The notes beneath the pieces were generated by a model. It did not search any database and had not been told where the DNA came from. It worked only from the letters and a program-made list of their open reading frames with translations. Shown in pieces: positions 31,341-38,534 of a stretch of 53,467 bases of DNA; the stretch's first letter is position 1, and every line of letters begins with the position of its first letter. Both the position numbers and the translations under genes were made by a program. The stretch comes from a virus: positions 1 through 53,467 of IMG/VR virus record IMGVR_UViG_3300004151_000011; one strand, written 5' to 3'.

Positions 31341-32032
31341 TGCGCCACCTCGATCTGATCAATGTTGCCCAGCACCACGCGGAAGGTGACGGCGGCGACC
31401 CACGGGTTGGCCATCCATGCGTCAAGGCCGTGGAGGCAGGTCCAGAAGCCGGCAAAGCCGCAGCGGTATGTGCCCTTATCGGACAGATAGAATGACCCCT
31501 CCCCATCGTAGACAAAGCGGGCGACCCCCTCCGCCCACGCGTCCTCCTCGCTGATGTCCTGGAGGCGCTCCACCCGCACCGCGTCGACCAGGAGGGTCAG
31601 GCGGCTCGCCCGGCGCGGCATGCGGATGGAGGGACGCCACGGCGCGTCACACCGGAGGCGCGATGATCCGTCCGGAGAATCAGCCCGAAAGCCAAAGGGA
31701 CCGCGATCCTTTGTCCCAAAATCGCACCACGTCTCCCGCACCCACAGCCGGTCTCCAGGGACGAACGGAACCTTGAACTCTGGCAAGCATGCCCGGTCGT
31801 CAACCTGCCACCAAAGCCAGCGATCGGTCATGCCGCGCGGATTGTTTGGCGCGGGCCGCTCCCCGCAATAGGAGTCGAGATAGGGACGCTCATGGCGCGG
31901 CTCGTTATTGGGGTGGCAGTTCATCTCCAGCATCGGCGGAACACCCTTCAGCACCCGCCGCACCTGCGTCTTCCTCCCGTTCATCACGGCTCGGACCTCG
32001 AAATCGCGGAAATTGATCGGGCGGTCAGTCAT
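31337..32032 (-). CDS. ASCH-domain-like phage protein
   Basis: A 231-residue protein. INFRDFEVRAVMNGRKTQVRRVLK at the start and FVPGDRLWVRETWCDFGT in the middle are the signature of a phage family with a PUA/ASCH-like fold ('pilF...mv.ail.G.KTqTRR.', 'ygk.GdrLwvrEtw'), and RLTLLVDAVRVERLQDISEEDAWAEGV and NPWVAAVTFRVV complete it. ASCH domains bind RNA. Some database entries call such proteins morphogenetic; I know of no proven role. Confidence 0.8.
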   Translation of the reverse strand: MTDRPINFRDFEVRAVMNGRKTQVRRVLKGVPPMLEMNCHPNNEPRHERPYLDSYCGERPAPNNPRGMTDRWLWWQVDDRACLPEFKVPFVPGDRLWVRETWCDFGTKDRGPFGFRADSPDGSSRLRCDAPWRPSIRMPRRASRLTLLVDAVRVERLQDISEEDAWAEGVARFVYDGEGSFYLSDKGTYRCGFAGFWTCLHGLDAWMANPWVAAVTFRVVLGNIDQIEVAQ

Positions 32033-32553
32033 GCCGCACCGTCCCGGCCTTCGGCCTGGGCAATCAGGGCGGAAACTTCAGCCTTGGTCGGAAGTTTCAG
32101 GGGCGGGCATTTGACGCACCGATATTGGTAGCGCCTCGTAAAATCACCGACAATAGAACGGTTCCACCCAAAGGGGCATAATTCAGGATCGCGCCCGTAA
32201 GTCTTGGTTAAAAGGTCAACCAGCGACCCAACCGTGGAACCCGCTTCTGGGTAAGCTTGCCACGGACCTGCTGAAACATCGTTATAAACAACCCTAACTT
32301 CCCAGCTGTGAGAAATCTCCTTTTGCTCTTCCCTCTCCCATTCCTTGCAAATCGGGATATCAAGGTCATGAATAAACCAGCACCATGCAACCTGATGGTT
32401 AGTCAAAAAGTCCGACATGCGAGCGGATAAGCGGCCTTTTAAGGTCGGAATGGCAATTCGTTTTTCCCACGCCTCCCGCAGCCATTCGCGCTTTTCGTCA
32501 ATGTTCAGAAGTGTCTCAAGCTCTGCCTCTGACCATTCGGATCTGTCAACCAT
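32029..32553 (-). CDS. Hypothetical early protein, partly AT-rich
   Basis: A 174-residue protein starting VDRSEWSEAELETLLNIDEKREWLREAW. It is rich in Trp and acidic residues and carries a late CVKCPP pair. The middle is lower in GC than the flanks. Coupled by four-base overlap to the gene below; it overlaps the end of the damaged XF1762-like gene above. No family assigned. Confidence 0.65.
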   Translation of the reverse strand: MVDRSEWSEAELETLLNIDEKREWLREAWEKRIAIPTLKGRLSARMSDFLTNHQVAWCWFIHDLDIPICKEWEREEQKEISHSWEVRVVYNDVSAGPWQAYPEAGSTVGSLVDLLTKTYGRDPELCPFGWNRSIVGDFTRRYQYRCVKCPPLKLPTKAEVSALIAQAEGRDGAA

Positions 32554-33053
32554 GTCGCACCTCCTCGGCGCTGACCTCGCCCGGCCCGACGCGCAGGCGC
32601 CGGCCGGAGGGGTATTGCTCGAACAGCAACTTGGGCTCGGTCGGGTGGGTATCGACGCGCGGCCGACCTAGGCGGGACCAAGACCCGCCGCCACGCTCGC
32701 CAATCAAGCGCCACCCGGCGGCGCGGAGGCTGGCCCCGGTCTCGCTGGCGAGCGATGTACGTCCCGATCCGGTGGTAGCCAAGGGCGAACGCAGCTCGAG
32801 CTGCGGCGCCATAGAGGGCCGAGCAGGCGTTACGGGTGCCGTCCGTGCAGAGCCGCGTCACCTCCAGCGTCAGGCCATCATCGCGATGACGGGACGTTGG
32901 GCGCCCGACGATCGCCACACCAACAATGACGCCCTCCAGCGCCGCGCCCAGGCTGAATTTGTGCCCGATCACAGGGCGATGGTGGCGGTGATACTGCTCG
33001 GTGAAGGCGTTGGCCTCGGCCAAGTCGAGAGGAACAATGGCAAGCCGGCTCAT
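32546..33053 (-). pseudogene. XF1762-like N-acetyltransferase-fold protein, broken by a one-base frameshift
   Basis: Frame one starts at ATG 33053: SRLAIVPLDLAEANAFTEQYHRHHRPVIGHKFSLG, VGVAIVGRPTSRH.DDG.TLEVTRLCTDGTRNACSALYGAAARAAFALGYHRIGTY. The family's continuation (SLASETGASLRAAGWRLIGERGGGSWSRLGRPRVDTHPTEPK) is found in another frame, ending at 32546. Skipping one base near 32754-32758 joins them without gap. So a single-base insertion disrupts an otherwise intact gene; a sequencing error or recoding are the alternatives. The XF1762 family is common in phage early regions, function unknown. Confidence 0.75.
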
Positions 33054-33223
33054 GACGCTACCTCGATCTCTCTCGGCATCACCCGCAGCGTGTCGCCGGC
33101 GGGCAGCCGGACGCGATATCCGGCGGGGATCGACCCGTGTGCCCAGGTCGAGCGGCCAACGATGGTGGCCGGGCCGGCATAGTCCGGCGCGGTCACGGTG
33201 ACGGGGGAGCCAAGGGCCGGCAT
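33050..33223 (-). CDS. Hypothetical small beta protein
   Basis: A 57-residue protein (GSPVTVTAPDYAGPATIVGRSTWAHGSIPAGYRVRLPAGDTLRV) that reads as an SH3-like small barrel. It overlaps the XF1762-like gene start (ATGA) and follows the next gene closely. No family assigned. Confidence 0.6.
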   Translation of the reverse strand: MPALGSPVTVTAPDYAGPATIVGRSTWAHGSIPAGYRVRLPAGDTLRVMPREIEVAS

Positions 33224-33555
33224 CACGCGGCCCTCCCCTTGGCGGCCCACGCATCAGCGCGGGCGCTATCGGCCATGGCCTGGCCGCGCTCATCAACCAG
33301 CCACGCGGCAATCTGCTGCCAAAGCAGATCAGACGGGGCCAACTCGCGGTAGACCGGCTTATGCGGCTTACCGTCCGTCCGGGGCGGAACATCGACGGGC
33401 ACGCCATACAGGTCGATGCGTTCGATCTGCGGGCCATCACCGGTCAGGTAAAAGCGGGCCGTGCCCTCGATCTCAATCTCATCGCCCAGCGCGAGGCCGG
33501 ATCTGACCAGGGTCATGGGATGGGTAAAATCGTATCCGTGCAGCATGATCATCAC
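33223..33555 (-). CDS. Hypothetical early protein
   Basis: About 110 residues. The first half is strand-rich (LALGDEIEIEGTARFYLTGDGPQIERIDLYGVPVD), the second helical (LAPSDLLWQQIAAWLVDERGQAMADSARADAW). Start at GTG 33555 overlapping the upstream stop, or ATG 33552 or 33546. No family assigned. Confidence 0.6.
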   Translation of the reverse strand: MMIMLHGYDFTHPMTLVRSGLALGDEIEIEGTARFYLTGDGPQIERIDLYGVPVDVPPRTDGKPHKPVYRELAPSDLLWQQIAAWLVDERGQAMADSARADAWAAKGRAA

Positions 33556-33761
33556 TCCGCAGCAAGGAGGGCGGGGGCAGTGGCTTCGTCATGGGCCAAG
33601 GTGGCGTTGATCTGGGAGACCAAGGCCCGGCCCTCGCCAGAGGTGATCTGGAGGACGGCGTGCCCGACAGTCACGGTCAGGCCTCCCGTGGGTTGGCCGG
33701 CAAGATTCACCGTGCGGCGGACATTGATCTCGCCAGCGGTGAGGATCGACACGTAAGCCAT
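33552..33761 (-). CDS. Hypothetical early protein
   Basis: A 69-residue protein (YVSILTAGEINVRRTVNLAGQPTGGLTVTVGHAVLQITSGEGRALVSQINATLA), mostly beta strands with a C-terminal helix. Coupled at both ends. No family assigned. Confidence 0.6.
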   Translation of the reverse strand: MAYVSILTAGEINVRRTVNLAGQPTGGLTVTVGHAVLQITSGEGRALVSQINATLAHDEATAPALLAAE

Positions 33762-33762
33762 A

Positions 33763-33843
33763 TCAAGCCCTCCCGGTGGGGATGGACGCGGCCGCCAGCG
33801 TGGCCAGCAGCACGACAAGGGTGGTGAGGATCGGGGCGGTCAT
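33763..33843 (-). CDS. 26-residue membrane peptide
   Basis: ATG 33843 after GAGGG encodes a single hydrophobic helix (PILTTLVVLLATLAAAS) with a short basic end, and its stop is one base before the next start (TGATATG). The exact fit between neighbours and the Shine-Dalgarno support it. Function unknown. Confidence 0.5.
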   Translation of the reverse strand: MTAPILTTLVVLLATLAAASIPTGRA

Positions 33844-33846
33844 TGA

Positions 33847-34269
33847 TCAGCCCTCCGCGCGGAAAGAGGCAAGCGCCGCTTGCGTGATGGCGGCGATCTG
33901 CTCATCGGCGCGCTTATTGGCGGCCTGAATTTCGGCAAGGGCGGCGTCGTTATCGTCAAACAGACGACGCGGGTAGACAACCTCGTCGTCCCGGATGACA
34001 GCAAAATCACACCGCAAATGATCGAGCAGCGAGAGATTTTCAGCGCTGTTATTGATGATATCGTGCGCGCGGGCTGCAAAAGCCGCGTTCGCCGCCAACG
34101 GCGTTCCCAGGAAACGCTTGGCGTTGTCGTGCCGCCGCTGTTCCTTGTGCCGGAAGATGATCTCAGTCGTCATGGCCGGTCCCTCCTCTATGGCCCCGCC
34201 GTCGGCCTCGACCGGCGTGCCCGTGCCGTCGTGCGGCGCGGTAATGGTGGCGGGGGATTCAGTGTTCAT
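33847..34269 (-). CDS. Hypothetical early protein
   Basis: A 140-residue protein. The N-terminal 30 residues are Thr/Gly/Pro-rich and may be an artefact of start choice, since MTTEIIFRHKEQRRH (start 34173) is a second candidate. The rest is helical (AANAAFAARAHDIINNSAENLSLLDHLR, ALAEIQAANKRADEQIAAITQAAL). No family assigned. Confidence 0.55.
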   Translation of the reverse strand: MNTESPATITAPHDGTGTPVEADGGAIEEGPAMTTEIIFRHKEQRRHDNAKRFLGTPLAANAAFAARAHDIINNSAENLSLLDHLRCDFAVIRDDEVVYPRRLFDDNDAALAEIQAANKRADEQIAAITQAALASFRAEG

Positions 34270-34280
34270 GATCGTGCCCC

Positions 34281-34748
34281 CTATTCCGCCGCCTGCCGGA
34301 CGCTGGCCTGCGCCTCGGCCGTAAGCCGAATCATGGAGGCGAAGGTCTTCCGGGTCTGGATATCGATCGCCATCAGATCGGCGGCGACCTGGGCCATCTC
34401 CGGCCAGGTCCGCGTCGCCCGCGCCACCGGATCAGAGGTCGCCATGGCGGTGCCGGTGATCACTGCGGACGGGCTCGACGCCGCCGCCGCGTCGGGCATG
34501 TCGTCGAAGAAGAACGAGATCGGCACATCGAGGACGCGGGCCAGATCGAACAGCCGCGAGGCGCTGATGCGGTTGGTGCCGCGCTCGTATTTCTGGATCT
34601 GCTGGAAGGTCAGACCGATCGCCTCGCCCAGCTTCTCCTGGCTGATGCCGAGCAGCGTCCGGCGGAGGCGCATCCTGGCGCCGACATGCACGTCAACCGG
34701 GTTGGGGGCGCCATCTTCGAGACGGCCACGAGTGGAAATTTTTCGCAT
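34281..34748 (-). CDS. XRE-family regulator at the head of the leftward operon
   Basis: A 155-residue protein with an N-terminal helix-turn-helix (VGARMRLRRTLLGISQEKLGEAIGLTFQQIQKYERGTNRISASRLFDLARVLDVPISFFFDDM), a very common alphaproteobacterial type. The C-terminal half is helical (TFASMIRLTAEAQASVRQ). It has a GGGAGG Shine-Dalgarno. Its leader holds two perfect hairpins (arms 34762-34770/34779-34787 and CCGGCGC/GCGCCGG near 34793-34812). It is the first gene transcribed from the leftward promoter and so may act like lambda N-position regulators or as a second repressor. Confidence 0.85.
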   Translation of the reverse strand: MRKISTRGRLEDGAPNPVDVHVGARMRLRRTLLGISQEKLGEAIGLTFQQIQKYERGTNRISASRLFDLARVLDVPISFFFDDMPDAAAASSPSAVITGTAMATSDPVARATRTWPEMAQVAADLMAIDIQTRKTFASMIRLTAEAQASVRQAAE

Positions 34749-34836
34749 CTTCCCTCCCTTTGGCCGACGCCCGGGAAAGCGTCGGCCTGCGGTCCGGCGC
34801 GGGATTGCGCCGGGTCAGCGGGGGCTGATGAGGATC

Positions 34837-34892
34837 AATGTACCCATATTGGGGACAATTGGTCAAGCCAACAATGAACCCATATTGGGTAC
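34837..34892 (-). promoter_or_regulatory. Leftward early promoter with two operators (OL-like)
   Basis: On the minus strand TTGACC (34866-34861) and TACATT (34842-34837), 18 bases apart, form a promoter for the leftward operon. The dyad CCCATATTGGG occurs at 34843-34853 inside it and again at 34879-34889, centres 36 bases apart. The same dyad recurs at 35894-35904 and in variants at 35823-35833 and 35849-35859, so one repressor probably controls both regions. Confidence 0.78.
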
Positions 34893-35383
34893 TTGCTACT
34901 AAAGGGCGGGAGCAAAGGGGTGGTATCACCCCACCTCTTCACCCTGGAGATCGACCCCGTTTTGTAGCTAAGACCAAATTGGCAATAAATATTTTAATAA
35001 TTCTTACTAACTCATAAGCAATCACCGAGAAACAAAATACTTAAATCGCTTATCTATCGATAAATGAAATGCCATCTAAAAAATTAAAAAACAAAACGAG
35101 ACATCAATTTGTCATTTTTATTTCAACACACTGTCGGTAGGTACTTTTTTCCTTAAAGCAAGATTGTAGTGTGATTTTTTTTCCTCGTTCAATAGCCATA
35201 AATTGTATGGACAGTCACAGTATAAGGCATGCACCATGACCGACGGGCATGTCTCTAGGATAGGGGGCAGGTGTGAAGTGAAAGCTGGTCGAAGAATCCG
35301 GCGCGGCCCGATGACGAAGGCTCGGTATAAGTATACCGAGCTGAAGGGGTGTCTTAACACCGGGGACTAAGGAGATACTGCGG
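34893..35383. other. AT-rich non-coding region with structured leader
   Basis: Nearly 500 bases without a convincing gene. The part to about 35210 is very AT-rich. Towards the end, GCTCGGTATA and TATACCGAGC form a ten-base dyad separated by two bases (35320-35341), and GGTGT-CTTA-ACACC (35348-35361) forms a second hairpin, both directly before the Shine-Dalgarno AAGGAGA of the gene at 35384. They may be an operator, a regulatory leader or a small RNA. Confidence 0.45.
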
Positions 35384-35530
35384 ATGGCTCTCTCAAGGGA
35401 TGAATGTGACCTTGTGAAAGCAATTTCAGGGCTGGGAGAAGAAGAAATAAGGGTGCTGATTGATCTGGCCCGCACCCTTATCAAGCGGAGAGTTAAGAGT
35501 CCTGATGCCGACTGTTCACAAAAGCCCTAG
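35384..35530 (+). CDS. 48-residue protein convergent with the repressor gene
   Basis: ATG 35384, eight bases after AAGGAGA. The product (LSRDECDLVKAISGLGEEEIRVLIDLARTLIKRR) has an amphipathic helix-rich composition typical of small phage regulators. Its 3' end overlaps the 3' end of the CI-like gene on the other strand by 38 bases, so the two transcripts are partly antisense. No family assigned. Confidence 0.55.
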   Translation: MALSRDECDLVKAISGLGEEEIRVLIDLARTLIKRRVKSPDADCSQKP

Positions 35531-35810
35531 CTGTCTCAAGAAGGAGTCTCTTTTCGTCGGGCAAGAGAGTTTTGTACAACTGGAGCAATTCAGCCTGGCG
35601 TCCTTCGGGTGCCAGGCTATCTTCCATAAGCTCCCACGGCTCGCACATTAAAGCTGCGGACAGTTTTTTCTTCACATCATCAGACAACCCTCGCTCCCCA
35701 GATTCATATTTTTGAATTGTTGAGCGTCCTGAATTAATTTTTTGCGCAAGCTGCTCTTGGGAAAGATGCGCTTTTTGCCGCATTTGTTTTAGGCGATTAG
35801 GATATTTCAT
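35493..35810 (-). CDS. CI-like repressor (XRE family)
   Basis: A 105-residue helix-turn-helix protein: YPNRLKQMRQKAHLSQEQLAQKINSGRSTIQKYESGERGLSDDVKKKLSAALMCEPWELM. It lacks a LexA-like peptidase domain, so it would be inactivated by an antirepressor rather than by self-cleavage. A longer frame to 35870 would read through two operators with no useful Shine-Dalgarno, so 35810 is preferred. Divergent from the Cro-like gene across three operator sites, in the position of lambda cI. Confidence 0.85.
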   Translation of the reverse strand: MKYPNRLKQMRQKAHLSQEQLAQKINSGRSTIQKYESGERGLSDDVKKKLSAALMCEPWELMEDSLAPEGRQAELLQLYKTLLPDEKRLLLETARAFVNSRHQDS

Positions 35811-35820
35811 GCGCCAATCG

Positions 35821-35910
35821 TACCCTAATTGGGCATTATCATTAACACCCCAATACGGGATCAATTTCATCTCCTGATAGCTTGCGCAAAGAACCCATAT
35901 TGGGTACTAT
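35821..35910. promoter_or_regulatory. Central switch region with three operators (OR-like) and divergent promoters
   Basis: Variants of CCCATATTGGG lie at 35823-35833 (CCCTAATTGGG), 35849-35859 (CCCAATACGGG) and 35894-35904 (exact). Rightward: TTGCGC (35882-35887), 17 bases, TACTAT (35905-35910), with the exact operator filling the spacer. Leftward: TTGATC, 17 bases containing the middle operator, TGATAA, for the repressor gene. This is the lambda PR/PRM plan. Confidence 0.78.
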
Positions 35911-35916
35911 GCGTCC

Positions 35917-36147
35917 ATGACAAAGCTATCGACACTCTGCCGCGAACACGGCGTCACCCTAGGGTGGCTGGCAAAACACATTAAGCGTTCGCGCAACACA
36001 GTCAAAAAATACGGGCAGCCAGGGAGAAAGATCCCTGCCGAAGTGGTCCCGGACATTTGTCGGGCGTTCAAAGGGAGGGTCTCCCCCGACCAACTTCGCC
36101 CCGATGTTTTTGGGCCACTTAATTGCGCCTCTGGTGAGGCCGCCTAA
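35917..36147 (+). CDS. Cro-like regulator, probably leaderless
   Basis: A 76-residue protein with a helix-turn-helix (LCREHGVTLGWLAKHIKRSRNTVKKYGQPGRKIPAEVVPDICRAF). The -10 of its promoter ends at 35910, so transcription should begin at or next to the A of ATG 35917; no Shine-Dalgarno is present. It is the first gene of the rightward operon, as cro is in lambda. By analogy it would repress the CI-like gene. Confidence 0.75.
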   Translation: MTKLSTLCREHGVTLGWLAKHIKRSRNTVKKYGQPGRKIPAEVVPDICRAFKGRVSPDQLRPDVFGPLNCASGEAA

Positions 36148-36164
36148 TGCCCACCCCCACGAAT

Positions 36165-36215
36165 CACAGCAACCGCCGCTCACCGGGTACCAGCCCGGCG
36201 AGAGCGGTTGCTGTG
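36165..36215 (+). other. Long imperfect hairpin (about 20 base pairs)
   Basis: CACAGCAACCGC (36165-36176) pairs perfectly with GCGGTTGCTGTG (36204-36215); inside, CTC pairs with GAG and CCGGG with CCCGG around the loop TACCAG. It lies 18 bases after the Cro-like stop. A weak frame (36147-36419) crosses it but I do not accept that as a gene. It could be an RNA processing site, an attenuator or a small RNA. Confidence 0.6.
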
Positions 36216-36363
36216 GTCTGTGGATGGTCACTCTTTCTTGATCCGATCGCCTGCCAGGGCGACCTGATCAAAACCGTCTCTGCCCCTACGAGCGCGCCGC
36301 TTGTTTGCCTGGATGCGTTTCGGGGGCTGGGTCATTTCGTCACCTTAAGGAGTAATACCCTGC

Positions 36364-36852
36364 ATGCCCTCAAGGTATGCGGAGGAACGCACAATGTCTT
36401 GCCAATCGAAAGGCAATAAAATGCCAATCACCGCGCTTGACAGCGACGATTTTGACGATCGGCTGCGCGCTTACTGGTACAGCGCCCCGTTGAAGACGCT
36501 CGCTCAGCGCCACGGTTTGTCGATCAGCACGATTCGAAATTACCGCGCCGGCCTGGGTCTGGAGATCTTCTCCCGCATTGCCGGCGTGCTGGATGCGATT
36601 GCCCGATCCGCCGAGATCTCCCCCGACGACCACGCCGATCGTCTCGCCGAGATCCGGGCAATCAAAGACCGCCTCGCCAGGATCGAGGCCGAGCAGGAGG
36701 CACGACTAAATGAACCTCATTTTGCGCCTGACCGCGTGGGTGGTGGCGCTTATCGCACCCCGGATGCAGCGGAGACATCACCGCTGGGCGGACTGGCACA
36801 CGGCCCGGGCCGAACTGTGGCTCAGCCGCTGTCGGGTCAGGAAATCGCGTGA
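36364..36852 (+). CDS. Helix-turn-helix protein of the rightward early operon
   Basis: Up to 162 residues; starts at ATG 36364 (after AAGGAG) or ATG 36394 (after GGAGG). The core ALDSDDFDDRLRAYWYSAPLKTLAQRHGLSISTIRNYRAGLGLEIFSRIAGVLDAIARSA has a clear helix-turn-helix. A basic/acidic helix (RLAEIRAIKDRLARIEAEQEARL) follows. The last 45 residues share DNA with another frame of better codon composition (36710-36859), so its true end is uncertain. Confidence 0.65.
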   Translation: MPSRYAEERTMSCQSKGNKMPITALDSDDFDDRLRAYWYSAPLKTLAQRHGLSISTIRNYRAGLGLEIFSRIAGVLDAIARSAEISPDDHADRLAEIRAIKDRLARIEAEQEARLNEPHFAPDRVGGGAYRTPDAAETSPLGGLAHGPGRTVAQPLSGQEIA

Positions 36853-36859
36853 CGGCTGA
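36710..36859 (+). CDS. 49-residue membrane-associated small protein, overlapping
   Basis: ATG 36710 starts a frame with a hydrophobic N-terminus (NLILRLTAWVVALIAP) and an Arg/His/Trp-rich remainder. Its third codon positions are clearly GC-richer than those of the overlapping frame, and it sits at a TAAATG junction. Either this is the real gene here or both are used. Confidence 0.45.
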   Translation: MNLILRLTAWVVALIAPRMQRRHHRWADWHTARAELWLSRCRVRKSRDG

Positions 36860-36911
36860 TGCAACGAAAAGCCCCGCCGGACGAGGGCGGGGCAATGAAA
36901 GGGATCTGGAA

Positions 36912-37220
36912 ATGGCCAAAATCGGAGGCATTGCCACCGCCGGAAGGGCGCTCGCCAAGCTCGACAACGACGTCGGTGGTCGCATGACGCTTGCCGCCGC
37001 ATCCGGTGCAGCCCGGGCCATTCCGGGCCAGTTGGCGGCAGCGCGCAAATCCGCCGGCCTGACCCAAGACCAAGTTGCCGCCGCCCTTGGGGTGGCGCGC
37101 GAAACCGTCTCCCGCTGGGAGCGCGGCACCGTGTCCCCATCCCTGGCCGAGGCGGCCTGTTGGGCGGCGGCGGTCGGATACCGCATTGATGTGACAGGAC
37201 GTGTCACAGGGGGTGCGTGA
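36912..37220 (+). CDS. XRE-family regulator
   Basis: A 102-residue protein with the helix-turn-helix at its C-terminal half: IPGQLAAARKSAGLTQDQVAAALGVARETVSRWERGTVSPSLAEAACWAAAVGYRI. Start at ATG 36912 (after GGAT.TGGA) or GTG 36849. A strong GCCCCGCC/GGCGGGGC hairpin lies at 36871-36893, before the start. The stop overlaps the next start (GTGATG). Confidence 0.72.
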   Translation: MAKIGGIATAGRALAKLDNDVGGRMTLAAASGAARAIPGQLAAARKSAGLTQDQVAAALGVARETVSRWERGTVSPSLAEAACWAAAVGYRIDVTGRVTGGA

Positions 37221-37942
37221 TGCCCCGTCCCGCCCCCCTCTGGAAACTCCCCCGCGCCGAACAGGCCGCAGTCAAAAAGGCCCGGCGCGAGGTGCGGGCC
37301 GCACGAAAGGATCACGTCATGAACGATAACGACGCCAAGATTCTCGCCGACATGCAAGCCGCCATGGCCGAGGCCCGGGGCGAGGACGTCATCGAGGCGG
37401 GAAGCGCCGGGCTGCTGTCGGCCGGCTTCGAGCCTGCCGATATCCTCGCCGTGCTGGGCGAGATGCACACCCTCGCCGCCGACACCACGGGCTATCTCCT
37501 CGACGTGATCAAGCAGACCCCCAAGCCCTGGCAGCAGATGAGCTGCGGTGAACAGGAGGCGCTGATCGAAAACCTGACCGTCCGGTCTGGCGCGCTGGTG
37601 CGCGGTATCGTCCGTACGATCGCGGCCGGCGGGCGGCAGACGATCCTGGCCGAAGTCAAGAAGGTGACCTTTGGCGACAAGGGCGTTGAGGCCGTCATGA
37701 CCTGCTCACGCACCAGCGAACACCGTCACACCCTGGCCGACAGCCAGGGGCTTGAGGTGCTGATCGTGGTGGCCGATGCCGCCGAATGCTTTGAAGGCGA
37801 TCAGCCCCGGCCCGACGCGCCTGCCAGCAACCAGCCCGAACTGGATTTCGACGGTGCCGGGGTCGAGCCGGATCCGGATGACTGCCCCCTGTTTGACCGC
37901 ACCGCCAGCGGTCAGGACGTCCGCGCCGAAAGGCTTGGCTGA
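37220..37942 (+). CDS. Conserved phage early protein of unknown function
   Basis: A 240-residue protein, or 207 if it begins at ATG 37319, which has AAGGA seven bases upstream. The central part (ADTTGYLLDVIKQTPKPWQQMSCGEQEALIENLTVRSGALVRGIVRTIAAGGRQTILAEVKKVTFGDKGVEAVMTCSRT, LADSQGLEVLIVVADAAECFEG) has a pattern I associate with early genes of many Rhizobiales and Rhodospirillales phages. The C-terminus is acidic (EPDPDDCPLFD). Adjacent to the resolvase gene; a role in DNA processing is plausible. Confidence 0.7.
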   Translation: MPRPAPLWKLPRAEQAAVKKARREVRAARKDHVMNDNDAKILADMQAAMAEARGEDVIEAGSAGLLSAGFEPADILAVLGEMHTLAADTTGYLLDVIKQTPKPWQQMSCGEQEALIENLTVRSGALVRGIVRTIAAGGRQTILAEVKKVTFGDKGVEAVMTCSRTSEHRHTLADSQGLEVLIVVADAAECFEGDQPRPDAPASNQPELDFDGAGVEPDPDDCPLFDRTASGQDVRAERLG

Positions 37943-38412
37943 TGTTGCCGCAGGTGCTGGCCCTCGATATCGCCACCACGACCGGATGGGCACTTCGCCG
38001 GTCGAACGGGCGGATCGAGAGCGGCCGGTTGGTGCTGACCACGGGGAATCACCCTGGCCAGCGCCACGCCCAATTGCGGGCCTTTCTGACCGAGGTCAAA
38101 AACCGCGCCGGCGGATTGGAATGGGTCGTGTGGGAGGACGCATTCCGCCAGCCCGGCAAAGCTGCGGCGCTGTTCGGGCAGCTCGTCGGCGTGGTGCTGG
38201 CCTGGAGTCAGCACCATCAAATCGGCGTCATGTCGGTCGGGGTCAGCGCCATCAAGAAATTCGCCACCGGGAACGGCGCAGCCGACAAAGCGGCGATGAT
38301 CGCGGCGACCGACGTCCCGGTGATCGACGACAACGAAGCCGATGCCCGGCATCTGCTCCGGTTCGTGCTGGCGAGCAATCCGCACCTCCAAAATGGCGTG
38401 GTGGCAGCATGA
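37942..38412 (+). CDS. RuvC-like Holliday junction resolvase (RNase H fold)
   Basis: A 156-residue protein with the phage RuvC-like arrangement: D9 in VLALDIATTTGWA, E65-D66 in WVVWEDAF, K105-K106 in VSAIKKFATGNGAADKAAM, and D130/E132/D134 in VIDDNEADARHLLRF. Such enzymes resolve four-way junctions and branched DNA before packaging. Start ATG overlaps the previous stop (TGATG). Confidence 0.86.
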   Translation: MLPQVLALDIATTTGWALRRSNGRIESGRLVLTTGNHPGQRHAQLRAFLTEVKNRAGGLEWVVWEDAFRQPGKAAALFGQLVGVVLAWSQHHQIGVMSVGVSAIKKFATGNGAADKAAMIAATDVPVIDDNEADARHLLRFVLASNPHLQNGVVAA

Positions 38413-38534
38413 CCCCGCCCCGCAAGCCCCGCCCCCCCGCTGATCTGCTCCGCCTCGCTGAAGCGGCACAGGCGCCGCTGGGGTGGGCGCCCAAGCTGAA
38501 GCCCCAGCCCCAGACCAAAGGGGGTGAGGGATGA
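38409..38534 (+). CDS. 41-residue protein between resolvase and DUF1376 gene
   Basis: ATG 38409 overlaps the resolvase stop and its TGA overlaps the next ATG. The product is Pro/Lys-rich (PPRKPRPPADLLRLAEAAQ). Double coupling argues that it is translated. Function unknown. Confidence 0.55.
   Translation: MTPPRKPRPPADLLRLAEAAQAPLGWAPKLKPQPQTKGGEG

Noticed and set aside
35118-35484. Minus-strand frames of 80-89 codons in the gap before the repressor
   Set aside because: Composition is not protein-like and they cross the dyads at 35320-35361.
36147-36419. A 90-codon frame directly after the Cro-like gene
   Set aside because: It starts in a TAATG overlap, but composition is poor and it crosses a 20-base-pair hairpin, so I favour a structured non-coding stretch.
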